A stretch of DNA of 64,000 bases from Kribbella flavida DSM 17836. Lineage in GTDB: Bacteria; Actinomycetota; Actinomycetes; Propionibacteriales; Kribbellaceae. Where the stretch lies: NCBI RefSeq assembly GCF_000024345.1, contig NC_013729.1, forward strand, positions 4,960,001 through 5,024,000, in the 5' to 3' direction. The translations under genes and the position numbers were made by a program. Within the stretch, counting starts at the first letter, position 1; each line of letters begins with the position of its first letter. Under the pieces are notes generated by a model that ran no database searches, was not told where the DNA came from, and worked only from the letters and a program-made list of their open reading frames with translations. Positions 41,270 to 49,143 of this stretch are shown in pieces.

Positions 41270-42655
41270 TCAGCCGGCGAGGGGTGGGACGCGGGTCGGG
41301 GTGTGCTCGGCGATGAACGCCGCCAGGGTGAGCGCCGCGTGGTCGGCGAAGCGGGGGGCGGCGATCTGCAGGCCGATCGGGAGGCCGGTGGTGGTCCAGC
41401 CGCAGTTGACGGAGAGGGCGGGGTGGGCGGACATGTTGTACGGGACGGTGAAGGCGATGTGTTCGAAGGGCTTCAGGGGGTCGTTGGTCGGGTAGGCGAG
41501 CTCGGCCTGGAACGCGGAGATGGGGGCGACCGGCGAAATCAGGAAGTCGTAGTCGGCGAAGGCGGTGTCGACGGCGGTGGCCATCACCTGCATCTGCGAG
41601 TAGCCGTGGAAGACGTCGAAGGGGGTGAGGTCGGCGGCGGTGGACACCCAGCGGCGAATCTCGGGCAGGACCTTGGCGCGGCGGTCCTCGGGCAGTGCGG
41701 CGATGTCGAAGGCGGAGCGGGTGCGCCAGAAGCGGTCCAGGCCGTCGAGCATGGTGCGGTCGATGATCGGCGGGATCGGATCGATGGTGGCGCCGGCCGC
41801 TTCGAGGGCTGAGGCCGCGGCAGAGACTGCGGCGGCGATCTCGGAGTCGACGGGCAGGCCGAGGCCAGCGTCGAGGAGCAGGCCGATGCGGAGGTTGTCG
41901 ATCACCAGCGTCGAGGTGGTTGAGGCGGGTAGCGGCGGCAGCGAGGTGGGGTCGCGGCGGTCGGGGCCGGACAGGACGTCCAGGGTCAGGGCTGCGTCGG
42001 CCGCAGTACGGGCAATGGGGCCGATCGCTCTGCCGGGGTACGGGGTGCCGACGGCCACTCGGCCGTGGGTGGGCTTGAGGCCGACGACGCCGCACCAGCC
42101 GGCGGGGAGGCGGATCGAACCGCCGATGTCGGTGCCGAGGTGGATCGGTCCGTACCCGGCTGCGGCGGCCGCGGCAGCGCCGGCACTCGAACCGCCCGCA
42201 GTCTTGGTGAGGTCCCAGGGGTTGCGGGTGAGGGGATGGAAGCTGGAGACGCCGGAAGACAGCATGCCGTACTCGGGCATGGTCGTCTTGGTGAAGATGA
42301 CCGCTCCGGCGGCCCGGAGACGGGCTGCGGCGGGCGCGTCCTCGATGGCTGGGATCAGCTCCGTGGCGGCGGTGCCTTGGGGAACGGGCGTGCCGCGGGT
42401 GGCGATGTTCTCTTTGACGGTGACCGGTACGCCGTCGAGCGGGCCGGCCGGTTCGCCGCGCCGCCAGCGGGCCTCGGACCCGCCCGCTGCCTCGCGAGCC
42501 GCGGTCGGATCGAACGCATAGGTGGCAGCCAGCTTCGGCTCGAGCTCCTCGACCCGGGCGATCACGGCGTCGATGACCTCAACGGGAGAGAGCGCTTTCT
42601 CGCGGTAGTGCGCGATCAGCTCGACCGCGGTGAGGTCGGCGGGGTTCTCGGTCAT
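41270..42655 (-). CDS. Amidase (amidase-signature family)
   Basis: A 461-residue AS-family hydrolase, last gene of the eight-gene operon. The catalytic Lys is in VPVTVKENIATRGTPVPQG, the cis-Ser in TAGGSSAGAAAA and the nucleophile Ser in GTDIGGSIRLPAGWCG; GLKPTHGRV and NPWDLTKT are further family marks. It cleaves an amide to acid and amine (or ammonia) in the cytoplasm. With the upstream oligopeptide-type importer, SDR and aldehyde dehydrogenase it suggests catabolism of an amide-containing compound. ATG 42655 has GGAG just ahead. About 60 bases separate it from the SDR stop. Confidence 0.92.
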   Translation of the reverse strand: MTENPADLTAVELIAHYREKALSPVEVIDAVIARVEELEPKLAATYAFDPTAAREAAGGSEARWRRGEPAGPLDGVPVTVKENIATRGTPVPQGTAATELIPAIEDAPAAARLRAAGAVIFTKTTMPEYGMLSSGVSSFHPLTRNPWDLTKTAGGSSAGAAAAAAAGYGPIHLGTDIGGSIRLPAGWCGVVGLKPTHGRVAVGTPYPGRAIGPIARTAADAALTLDVLSGPDRRDPTSLPPLPASTTSTLVIDNLRIGLLLDAGLGLPVDSEIAAAVSAAASALEAAGATIDPIPPIIDRTMLDGLDRFWRTRSAFDIAALPEDRRAKVLPEIRRWVSTAADLTPFDVFHGYSQMQVMATAVDTAFADYDFLISPVAPISAFQAELAYPTNDPLKPFEHIAFTVPYNMSAHPALSVNCGWTTTGLPIGLQIAAPRFADHAALTLAAFIAEHTPTRVPPLAG

Positions 42656-42713
42656 GCGCGGCTCCAGCGGTTCGATGGTCCGGGCGGTCGGTCAGGGGGG
42701 CTCGGCGACGCGG

Positions 42714-43661
42714 TCAGTTCGGTGGGTCGAAGCGGCCGTCGATCGCGGTCCAGCCGCCGTCGACGGGCAGGACGGAGCCGGTGACGAACGTCGACGCGTC
42801 GGAGGCGAGGTAGACGACGGCGCCGGCGAGCTCGTCGGGCGTGGCCCAGCGAGCGAGCGCGCTCTTCGCGGCGTAGGCGGCGTACCAGTCGGGGTCGGCC
42901 TTGATCTGCTCGGTGAGCGGGGTCTCGACAACACCGGGGGCGATCGCGTTCACCCGGACGCCGCTGGGGCCGAACTCGGCGGCGGCGGTGCGCAGCAGCT
43001 GGACGAGACCGGCTTTGGTTGCCGCGTACACCGACTGTCCGGGCTCGACCGTCGTCGCCCGGATCGAGCTGAAGCCGATGATGCTGCCACGACCGCGTTC
43101 GGTCATCGGCCGGCCGAACGCGCGGATCAGGTCGAACGACGCCCGGAGGTTGAGCGCGACGACGCGGTCGAACTCGTCGCCGGAATAGTCGAGGATCCGC
43201 TTCCGTACGTTCGTGGCGGCGGTGAAGACCAGGACGTCGACGTCACCGAGCTCCTGGGCTGCCGCGGACACCGCGTCCGGGTCGAGCACGTTCAGCTCGT
43301 ACGCCGTGAGCTTGCCGCTGGTCGGCTTACCGGCGGTGTGCCGATCCGTTGGCTGGGGGGTCAGCGCGGAGCCGGTGCTGCTTTCCGCTGCCTTGGGGGT
43401 CGGCGCGGAGCCGGTGCTGCTTTCCGCTGCCTTGGGGGTCGGCGCGGAGCCGGTGCTGCTTTCCGCTGGCTGGGTGGTGGTGGAGCTGCTGCCGAGTTCG
43501 GCTGTTTGCTGGGCGGCCGGGAGGTTCTGGTCGGCGCAGGTGACGTGGGCGCCTTGGGCTGCCAGGGCGAGGGCGGCTTCGCGGCCGATGCCGCTGCCGG
43601 CGCCGACGACCACGGCGTGCCGGCCGTCGAGGCGGAACAGGTGCGCGTAGTCGCGGGTCAC
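42714..43661 (-). CDS. Short-chain dehydrogenase/reductase with repeat insertion
   Basis: A 315-residue classical SDR: HAVVVGAGSGIGREAAL (cofactor loop), the NAG position altered to TAATN, catalytic SSI in IIGFSSIRATT, YAATKAG, and PGVVETPLTEQ plus LPVDGGWTAI at the C-terminus. Between the second and third strands, where about 10 residues are usual, it carries roughly 55 extra residues made of three AESSTGSAPTPKA-like repeats (39-bp units). GTG 43661 is preferred to GTG 43667 because GAGG sits five bases ahead. It probably oxidises or reduces an intermediate of the operon's substrate, next to an aldehyde dehydrogenase. Confidence 0.92.
   Translation of the reverse strand: MTRDYAHLFRLDGRHAVVVGAGSGIGREAALALAAQGAHVTCADQNLPAAQQTAELGSSSTTTQPAESSTGSAPTPKAAESSTGSAPTPKAAESSTGSALTPQPTDRHTAGKPTSGKLTAYELNVLDPDAVSAAAQELGDVDVLVFTAATNVRKRILDYSGDEFDRVVALNLRASFDLIRAFGRPMTERGRGSIIGFSSIRATTVEPGQSVYAATKAGLVQLLRTAAAEFGPSGVRVNAIAPGVVETPLTEQIKADPDWYAAYAAKSALARWATPDELAGAVVYLASDASTFVTGSVLPVDGGWTAIDGRFDPPN
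43364..43480. repeat. 39-bp tandem repeat inside the SDR gene, three copies
   Basis: Copies start at 43364, 43403 and 43442 with GCGCGGAGCCGGTGCTGCTT; all are multiples of three and keep the SDR frame open, encoding 13-residue AESSTGSAPTPKA units. Confidence 0.95.
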
Positions 43662-43670
43662 AGGCACCTC

Positions 43671-45266
43671 TCAGAGGTTCGGGCGGATGATCGCCATCCG
43701 GGTGGTGGTGAGTTCCTCGATCGCGAAGCGGGGACCTTCCCGGCCGGTGCCGGAGTCCTTGACGCCGCCGTACGGCATCACGTCCGACCGGAAGCCCGGC
43801 ACCTCGTTGATCACCACTCCCCCGACGTCGAGCTGGTCGATGGCGGCGAACGCGATGGCGAGCGAGGACGTGTAGACGCTGGCGTGCAGGCCGTAGCGGG
43901 TCTCGTTGACGGTTCGGAGCGCGGTCGCGAGATCCGGGACCGAGCGGATCGCGATCACGGGGCCGAAGATCTCCTCGTCCCAGGCACGCTGGCCGTGCGG
44001 GAGGTCGAGCAGCACGGTCGGGCCGACGATCGGGCGACCGTTGCTAGGAGCAACCTCCGTACGGTGGACCAGGGTGGCCCCGGCGGTGACGGCGTCGTCG
44101 ATCCAGTCGTTCACCCGGGCGGTGGAGCGTTCGTCGATCAGCGCGGAAACCCGGGTTGCGGGATCTCGGGGATCGCCGACCACCACCGCGTCCAGGCGCG
44201 GAGTCAGCTCGGCGAGCAAGGCGGCGCGGACCGACTCGACCACGATGACGCGCTGGACACTGATGCAGGCCTGGCCGGATGCGTAGTACCCACCCCGTAC
44301 GACGGCGTCGGCGGCCGCGGCCAGGTCGGCGTCCTCGGCGACGACGAGGGCGGAGTTGGAGCCGAGTTCGAGCAGGACCTTCGTGGGGGCGGCGTCGCGG
44401 GCGATCTGGTGACCGACGGCGGCCGAACCGGTGAAGGAGACGGCGCCGATCCGCCGATCCGTGGTGAGCGTGGAACCGACCTCCACTCCCCCGGTGACCA
44501 GCTGTACGGCGGACGCGGGGCCACCGGCGGCGATGAGCGCTTCGCGGACGAGGTGGACGAGCCAGAGCGTGGCGAACGGAGTCTGCGGAGCGGGCTTGAC
44601 GATCACCGGGCAACCGGCCGCGAGAGCAGGAGCGAGCTTGTGCGCGGCGAGCAGCAGCGGATAGTTGAACCCGGTGATGCCGATGACGACGCCGATCGGC
44701 TTGCGGACCCAGAACCCGATCAGGCCGTCGCCGCTCGGGAGGAGATCGAGCGGAACGGTTTCGCCGTGCAGGCGGGCGACCTCCTCGGCGGCGGTCTGGA
44801 GGGTGAGCAGGGTGCGGTCGAGCTCGACGCGGCAGTCGACCAGGGGCTTGCCGGTTTCCAGGACGAGCAGGTCGATGAAGGCGTCGCGGTGGGCGGAGAT
44901 CGCGGAGAGCGCTCCCTGGAGCGCGGACCTGCGGAGATGCGAGGGCAGGCGGCCTGTCTCGGAACGGACTGAGAGCGCGTTCTCGAGGGCTTGCTGAGCC
45001 AGGGGGATGTCGCCGACCGGGGCGTCGGCGACCACGGAGCCGTCGTACGGGAAGAGGACGGGGGCGGTGGTGGGAGTCTCCACCCAGGAGTCACCGATGG
45101 GCAGGCCGGAGGGGAACGAGAGGCTGCGCCGCGCGGTGTCCGGAGAGTCTGGGCTGACGCTGGACGAAGAACCTGGATGGGTGGAAGGGCTCGGGTCGGG
45201 CGGAGAGTCGGCGGCGGGTGGCGAGGTGCGGCCCGATGCGGCGTGGCTGGGGTCGGTGGGCGTCAT
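43671..45266 (-). CDS. NAD(P)-dependent aldehyde dehydrogenase
   Basis: A 531-residue ALDH. The first 55 residues are Ser/Pro/Asp low-complexity, unlike the family; the core starts at about residue 55. The cofactor and catalytic regions are GIGITGFNYPLLLAAHKLAP, VSFTGSAAVGHQIA, LLELGSNSALVV (general-base Glu) and YYASGQACISVQRVIV with the nucleophile Cys; EEIFGPVIAIR is the late family motif. It oxidises an aldehyde to acid, likely the product of the adjacent SDR or amidase pathway. Its ATG overlaps the upstream ATPase stop as ATGA. Confidence 0.93.
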   Translation of the reverse strand: MTPTDPSHAASGRTSPPAADSPPDPSPSTHPGSSSSVSPDSPDTARRSLSFPSGLPIGDSWVETPTTAPVLFPYDGSVVADAPVGDIPLAQQALENALSVRSETGRLPSHLRRSALQGALSAISAHRDAFIDLLVLETGKPLVDCRVELDRTLLTLQTAAEEVARLHGETVPLDLLPSGDGLIGFWVRKPIGVVIGITGFNYPLLLAAHKLAPALAAGCPVIVKPAPQTPFATLWLVHLVREALIAAGGPASAVQLVTGGVEVGSTLTTDRRIGAVSFTGSAAVGHQIARDAAPTKVLLELGSNSALVVAEDADLAAAADAVVRGGYYASGQACISVQRVIVVESVRAALLAELTPRLDAVVVGDPRDPATRVSALIDERSTARVNDWIDDAVTAGATLVHRTEVAPSNGRPIVGPTVLLDLPHGQRAWDEEIFGPVIAIRSVPDLATALRTVNETRYGLHASVYTSSLAIAFAAIDQLDVGGVVINEVPGFRSDVMPYGGVKDSGTGREGPRFAIEELTTTRMAIIRPNL

Positions 45267-46207
45267 GCTGGGGCTCCCTTCGGGGGGTCGGGAGTGGTGA
45301 GGAGGTCCGCGGTGGTGGCGCCGGCCAGCGCTTTGGGCAGCGTGGGGATGGCGGACACGAGGCGGCGGGTGTAGCGGTGGCGGGGCGCGGCGTACACCTC
45401 GCCGGTGGTGCCGGTCTCGACGATCTCGCCGGCGTGCATGACGGCGACGCGGTCGCAGACGTGCCGGACGACGGACAGATCGTGGGAAACGAAGACGAGG
45501 GTGAGGTTCAGTTCGTCGACCAGGTCGGAGATGAGGTTGAGGACCTGGGCTCGCACGGAGACGTCGAGAGCGCTCACTGGTTCGTCGGCGACGAGGATCT
45601 TCGGGTTCGGGGCCAGCGCTCGGGCGATGGAGATGCGCTGGCGCTGACCGCCGGAGAACTGGTGAGGGTAGCGGTCACCGGCGTCGGCGGACAGGCCGAC
45701 GGCGTCGAGCAGTTCGCGGACGCGCTGGCCGGAGGCGGGGTGGCCTTGCACGACGAGCGGTTCGGCGATGATGTCGCGGACACGCATCCTGGGGTCGAGC
45801 GAACTCATCGGGTCCTGGAAGACGAGCTGCAGGTTCTCGCGGAGGAAGCGGAGACGGCGTTCGGGCAGACGGGTGATGTCGGTGCCGTCGACAACCACCT
45901 GGCCCGAGGTGGCGCGGTCGAGGGCGGCGATGATGCGGAGCAGGGTGGACTTGCCGCAGCCGGATTCGCCGACGATGCCGAAGCGCTCGCCGGGCCGGAC
46001 CTCGAGGCTGACGCCGCGGAGCGCTCGGACGACTTCGGCGCGTTTCAGCAGGGAGGTGCGGGGGCGGGGGTAGTTGCGGACGAGGTCGGTGACCGTGATG
46101 AGTGGTTCGGTGCCGCCGTTGGGGCGGTGTGCGATGAACCGGTCGACGGGGGTTGGGCGGTGGAGGGCGCTCACGCCGGTGCGATCGGTGGAGTTGGGGT
46201 CAGGCAT
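45263..46207 (-). CDS. Oligopeptide/dipeptide-type ABC transporter ATPase (DppF/OppF type)
   Basis: A 314-residue ABC ATPase. Walker A FGIVGESGCGKSTLLRI, Q-loop QLVFQDPMSSLDPR, signature FSGGQRQRISIARAL, Walker B ILVADEPVSALD and the switch His in LVFVSHDLSVV are all intact; the C-terminus has the RHRYTRRLVSAIP segment of OppF/DppF proteins. It energises the two downstream-lying permease genes' products. The start is ATG 46207, overlapping the upstream ATPase stop by eight bases. Confidence 0.95.
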   Translation of the reverse strand: MPDPNSTDRTGVSALHRPTPVDRFIAHRPNGGTEPLITVTDLVRNYPRPRTSLLKRAEVVRALRGVSLEVRPGERFGIVGESGCGKSTLLRIIAALDRATSGQVVVDGTDITRLPERRLRFLRENLQLVFQDPMSSLDPRMRVRDIIAEPLVVQGHPASGQRVRELLDAVGLSADAGDRYPHQFSGGQRQRISIARALAPNPKILVADEPVSALDVSVRAQVLNLISDLVDELNLTLVFVSHDLSVVRHVCDRVAVMHAGEIVETGTTGEVYAAPRHRYTRRLVSAIPTLPKALAGATTADLLTTPDPPKGAPA

Positions 46208-47378
46208 CGGGCGCTCCGGCGGGGTGGTGACAGGCGAAGCCTTGGGCGGAGGTGCCGGTCCAGGCAGGCGTGGTCGCGCAGATGTTGGTGGCATGGGTGC
46301 AGCGGGTGCGGAAGACGCAGCCGTCGGGGAACTGACCGGCGGGTGGAACGTTGCCGGGGATCGTGGGAAGGCGTGGACGGTCGCCGTCGACGACCGCGCT
46401 GCCGGCGAGCGGGCCGGAGTCGGCTGATTCCAGGTCGGACGCGGCCAGCAGACCTTGGGTGTAGCGGTGCCGAGGACGGGTGAACACCTCGGTCACCGGC
46501 CCGGACTCGACCACCCGGCCGCCGTACATGACGAGGACTCGTTGGCAGACGGTCGCGACGACGGCGAGGTCGTGGGTGATGAAGAGCAGGGCGGACTCGC
46601 GGGCGGCCACTCCGCGCAGAATCAGATCCAGCACCATGGCCTGGACTGTGACGTCCAACGCCGTGGTGGGCTCGTCGCAGATGAGGAGTGCGGGGTCGTT
46701 GGCCAGGGCGATGGCCAGGACGACGCGTTGGCGCTGGCCGCCGGAGAGTTGGTGCGGGTAGGCGCGATCGGTGCCCTGGAGTTGGACGCGTTCGAGCAGT
46801 TCGACGGCCGCCGTACGAGCTGCTCGGCGGTTGCGGTGGGTGCGGTGGATCAGCATGGCTTCGGCGATCTGGTCGGCGATGCGCATGGTGGGATTGAGGG
46901 CGGTCATCGGTTCCTGGAAGACCATGGCGAGGTGGCGGCCGCGGATGCGGGACATCCGGCGTTCGCGGGCGCCGATGAGATCGTGGTCGATGCCGGCGAG
47001 GCGGATGGAACCGGTGGCGGAGACGTCCTCGGGCAGCAGGCCGAGAATGCTCAGGGCGGTCAGGGACTTGCCCGAACCTGATTCGCCGATCAGTCCGACC
47101 CGCTCCCCTGGGCCGACGGTCAGGTCGACGTCGTTGACCAGGACTTGGGTACGCACTCCGACGGTCAGGCCGCGGACGGTCAAGACGTTGCGGTCGGCGG
47201 CGGTCGACGTTTCCTCAGTACTTGTGGCGTCGCCAGGAACCGCAGCGTCGCCAGGAGCCGCAGCGTCGCCAGGAGCCGCAGCGTCGCCAGGAGCCGCAGC
47301 GTCGCCAGGAGTCGCGGCGTCGTGAGGAGCCGTGGCGTCCGGCCGGGAGTCCGCGGGGGTGTCGTCGACGGCGGTCAT
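46200..47378 (-). CDS. Oligopeptide/dipeptide-type ABC transporter ATPase (DppD/OppD type) with repeat tail
   Basis: A 392-residue ABC ATPase. Core motifs are VGLIGESGSGKSLTALS, MVFQEPMTALNP, LSGGQRQRVVLAIAL, LLICDEPTTALD and FITHDLAVV. The C-terminus has the Cys-rich oligopeptide-transporter extension (GCVFRTRCTHATNICATTP). The N-terminal 60 residues are unusual, built of GDAAAP hexapeptides from six 18-bp repeats. It forms a heterodimer with the DppF-type ATPase. Its ATG overlaps the upstream permease stop as ATGA. Confidence 0.95.
   Translation of the reverse strand: MTAVDDTPADSRPDATAPHDAATPGDAAAPGDAAAPGDAAAPGDAAVPGDATSTEETSTAADRNVLTVRGLTVGVRTQVLVNDVDLTVGPGERVGLIGESGSGKSLTALSILGLLPEDVSATGSIRLAGIDHDLIGARERRMSRIRGRHLAMVFQEPMTALNPTMRIADQIAEAMLIHRTHRNRRAARTAAVELLERVQLQGTDRAYPHQLSGGQRQRVVLAIALANDPALLICDEPTTALDVTVQAMVLDLILRGVAARESALLFITHDLAVVATVCQRVLVMYGGRVVESGPVTEVFTRPRHRYTQGLLAASDLESADSGPLAGSAVVDGDRPRLPTIPGNVPPAGQFPDGCVFRTRCTHATNICATTPAWTGTSAQGFACHHPAGAPDA
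47227..47334. repeat. 18-bp tandem repeat inside the ABC ATPase gene, six copies
   Basis: Six units of GCGTCGCCAGGAGCCGCA (outer units diverged) encode, on the minus strand, successive GDAAAP-like hexapeptides in the N-terminal tail of the ATPase. Confidence 0.95.
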
Positions 47379-48199
47379 CGGCGGTCCTCGAGCTTGGGGT
47401 CGAAGCGGTCTCGCAGGCCGTCGCCCAGCAGGTTGAAGCCGAGCACGGCCAGCGCGATCGCCAGGCCTGGGAACAGCGCCAGTCGCGGAGCGCTGAAGAG
47501 GAATTCCTGGCTTTCCTGCAGCATCCGGCCCCAGGACGGCGTCGGCGGTGGGGTGCCGTAGCCGAGGAAGGACAAGGCAGCCTCGGCCAGTACGGCGATT
47601 GCGAACGACACCGAGGCCTGAACGGTGATCAGGCTGACCACGTTCGGCAGGACGTGCCGGCCGGCGATCGGAAGTGGGCGGCGGCCGGCGGCGCGGGCGG
47701 CGAGCACGTACTCGGTGCGCATCACCTGCAGCGAGCCGCTTCGGATCACCCGCGCGAAGCTCGGCACCGTGGCGATGCCGATCGCGACCATCGCCGTCAG
47801 GGTGCTCGCTCCGAACACCGCGCCGAACATGATCGCCAGCAGCAGCGCGGGGAACGCGAGCAGCAGGTCGTTCGCCCGCATGATCAGCTCGCTGGACCAG
47901 CGCGGGCTCATCGCCGCCAGGATTCCGAGCGGTACGCCGATCAGGGCCGCGACCCCGACCGCGACCAGCCCGACGAACAGCGTGGTCCGCGACCCGACCA
48001 TGAGCTGGCTGAGGATGTCCCGGCCGAACTTGTCGGTCCCGAGCCAGTGCTCCCACGACGGCTCGGCGAGCCGCCCCGCCGGGTCGACCAGCGTCGCGTC
48101 GTACGGGGTCCAGACGAAGGAGAGCAGCGCGACCAGCACGATCGAGGCGACGATCGCGCCGCCGACGAGCAGGCTCGGGTTCAAGCGGCGGCGTCTCAT
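47375..48199 (-). CDS. Oligopeptide-type ABC permease (DppC/OppC)
   Basis: A 274-residue permease: N-terminal helix (LLVGGAIVASIVLVALLSFV), HWLGTDKFGRDILSQLMVGSRTTL, the DppC hallmark (key: GTDxFGRD), about five further helices, and the EAA-like loop EYVLAARAAGRRPLPI and VLPNVV. It partners with the DppB-type permease upstream. ATGA overlaps at both ends place it inside one operon. Confidence 0.94.
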   Translation of the reverse strand: MRRRRLNPSLLVGGAIVASIVLVALLSFVWTPYDATLVDPAGRLAEPSWEHWLGTDKFGRDILSQLMVGSRTTLFVGLVAVGVAALIGVPLGILAAMSPRWSSELIMRANDLLLAFPALLLAIMFGAVFGASTLTAMVAIGIATVPSFARVIRSGSLQVMRTEYVLAARAAGRRPLPIAGRHVLPNVVSLITVQASVSFAIAVLAEAALSFLGYGTPPPTPSWGRMLQESQEFLFSAPRLALFPGLAIALAVLGFNLLGDGLRDRFDPKLEDRR

Positions 48200-49143
48200 C
48201 GGCTCACCCGCAGGCGCGGATCGAGCGCGACGTACAGCAGGTCGACGAGGAAGTTGACCACCAGCACCGCGACCACCAGCACCATCACGACGTCCTGAAC
48301 CATCAGCAGGTCACGGCTGGAGACGCCGTCCAGTAGCAGGCTGCCAAGGCCGGGGATGACGAAGACGCGCTCGACCACGACCGCACCAATCAGCAGAGTG
48401 GCGAGCTGCAGACCGAGGACCGTGACCACGGGCACTGCGGCGTTGCGCAGTCCGTGCCGCCACAGCGCCGGGAACGGTCGCAGTCCCTTGGCTCGCGCGG
48501 TTCGCAGATAGTCCTCGCGCAGTACGTCGAGCACCGCGCTGCGCACGTACCGGGTGAGCACAGCGCCCTGCACGAGCCCAAGCGACAACGCCGGAAGGGC
48601 CAGTTGCTTCATGAACATGACGGGGTCCTCCGCCGGTGGCGTCCAGCCGTTCGCCGGCAGCCAGCCGAGCTTCACCGCGAACACCATGATCAGCAGGATC
48701 CCGGCCAGGAACGCCGGGACCGCGACGCCGACCTGCGAGAGCGCCGAGAGCGCGAGCCCGGAGAGCTTGCGGTGCCGGGCCGCCATCACCGTGCCGGCCG
48801 GCGCCGCGACCAGCAGTGCGATCACCATCGCGGTGACGACCAGCCACGCGGTCACCTGGAACCGGTCGGCGATCTGCGGGCCGATCTCCGCCTTGGAGAT
48901 GTAGGAGATGCCGAAGTCGCCCTGCAGCAGGCCGCCGAGCCAGTCGACGTACTGCGTGGTCAGCGGCCGGTCCAGCCCGAACTGACGGCGCAGCTCGGCG
49001 ACCGCGTCCTCGGAGGCGTTGACGCCGAGCGCTACGCGGGCGGGATCGCCAGGAAGCACGGCCAGGAAGGCGAAGACCAGCACCGAGCTGACCGCCAGGC
49101 TGACCAAGAGCACGACGGTGCGCTCGACCAGGCGAAGGATCAT
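48196..49143 (-). CDS. Oligopeptide-type ABC permease (DppB/OppB)
   Basis: A 315-residue permease with six helices. The N-terminus (RTVVLLVSLAVSSVLVFAF) and LPGDPARVALG, RRQFGLDRPLTTQYVDWL are typical of DppB; the EAA loop is EDYLRTARAKGLRPFPAL. Its ATG overlaps nothing upstream except the binding-protein stop by four bases (ATGA). Together with the DppC-type protein it forms the channel. Confidence 0.94.
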   Translation of the reverse strand: MILRLVERTVVLLVSLAVSSVLVFAFLAVLPGDPARVALGVNASEDAVAELRRQFGLDRPLTTQYVDWLGGLLQGDFGISYISKAEIGPQIADRFQVTAWLVVTAMVIALLVAAPAGTVMAARHRKLSGLALSALSQVGVAVPAFLAGILLIMVFAVKLGWLPANGWTPPAEDPVMFMKQLALPALSLGLVQGAVLTRYVRSAVLDVLREDYLRTARAKGLRPFPALWRHGLRNAAVPVVTVLGLQLATLLIGAVVVERVFVIPGLGSLLLDGVSSRDLLMVQDVVMVLVVAVLVVNFLVDLLYVALDPRLRVSR

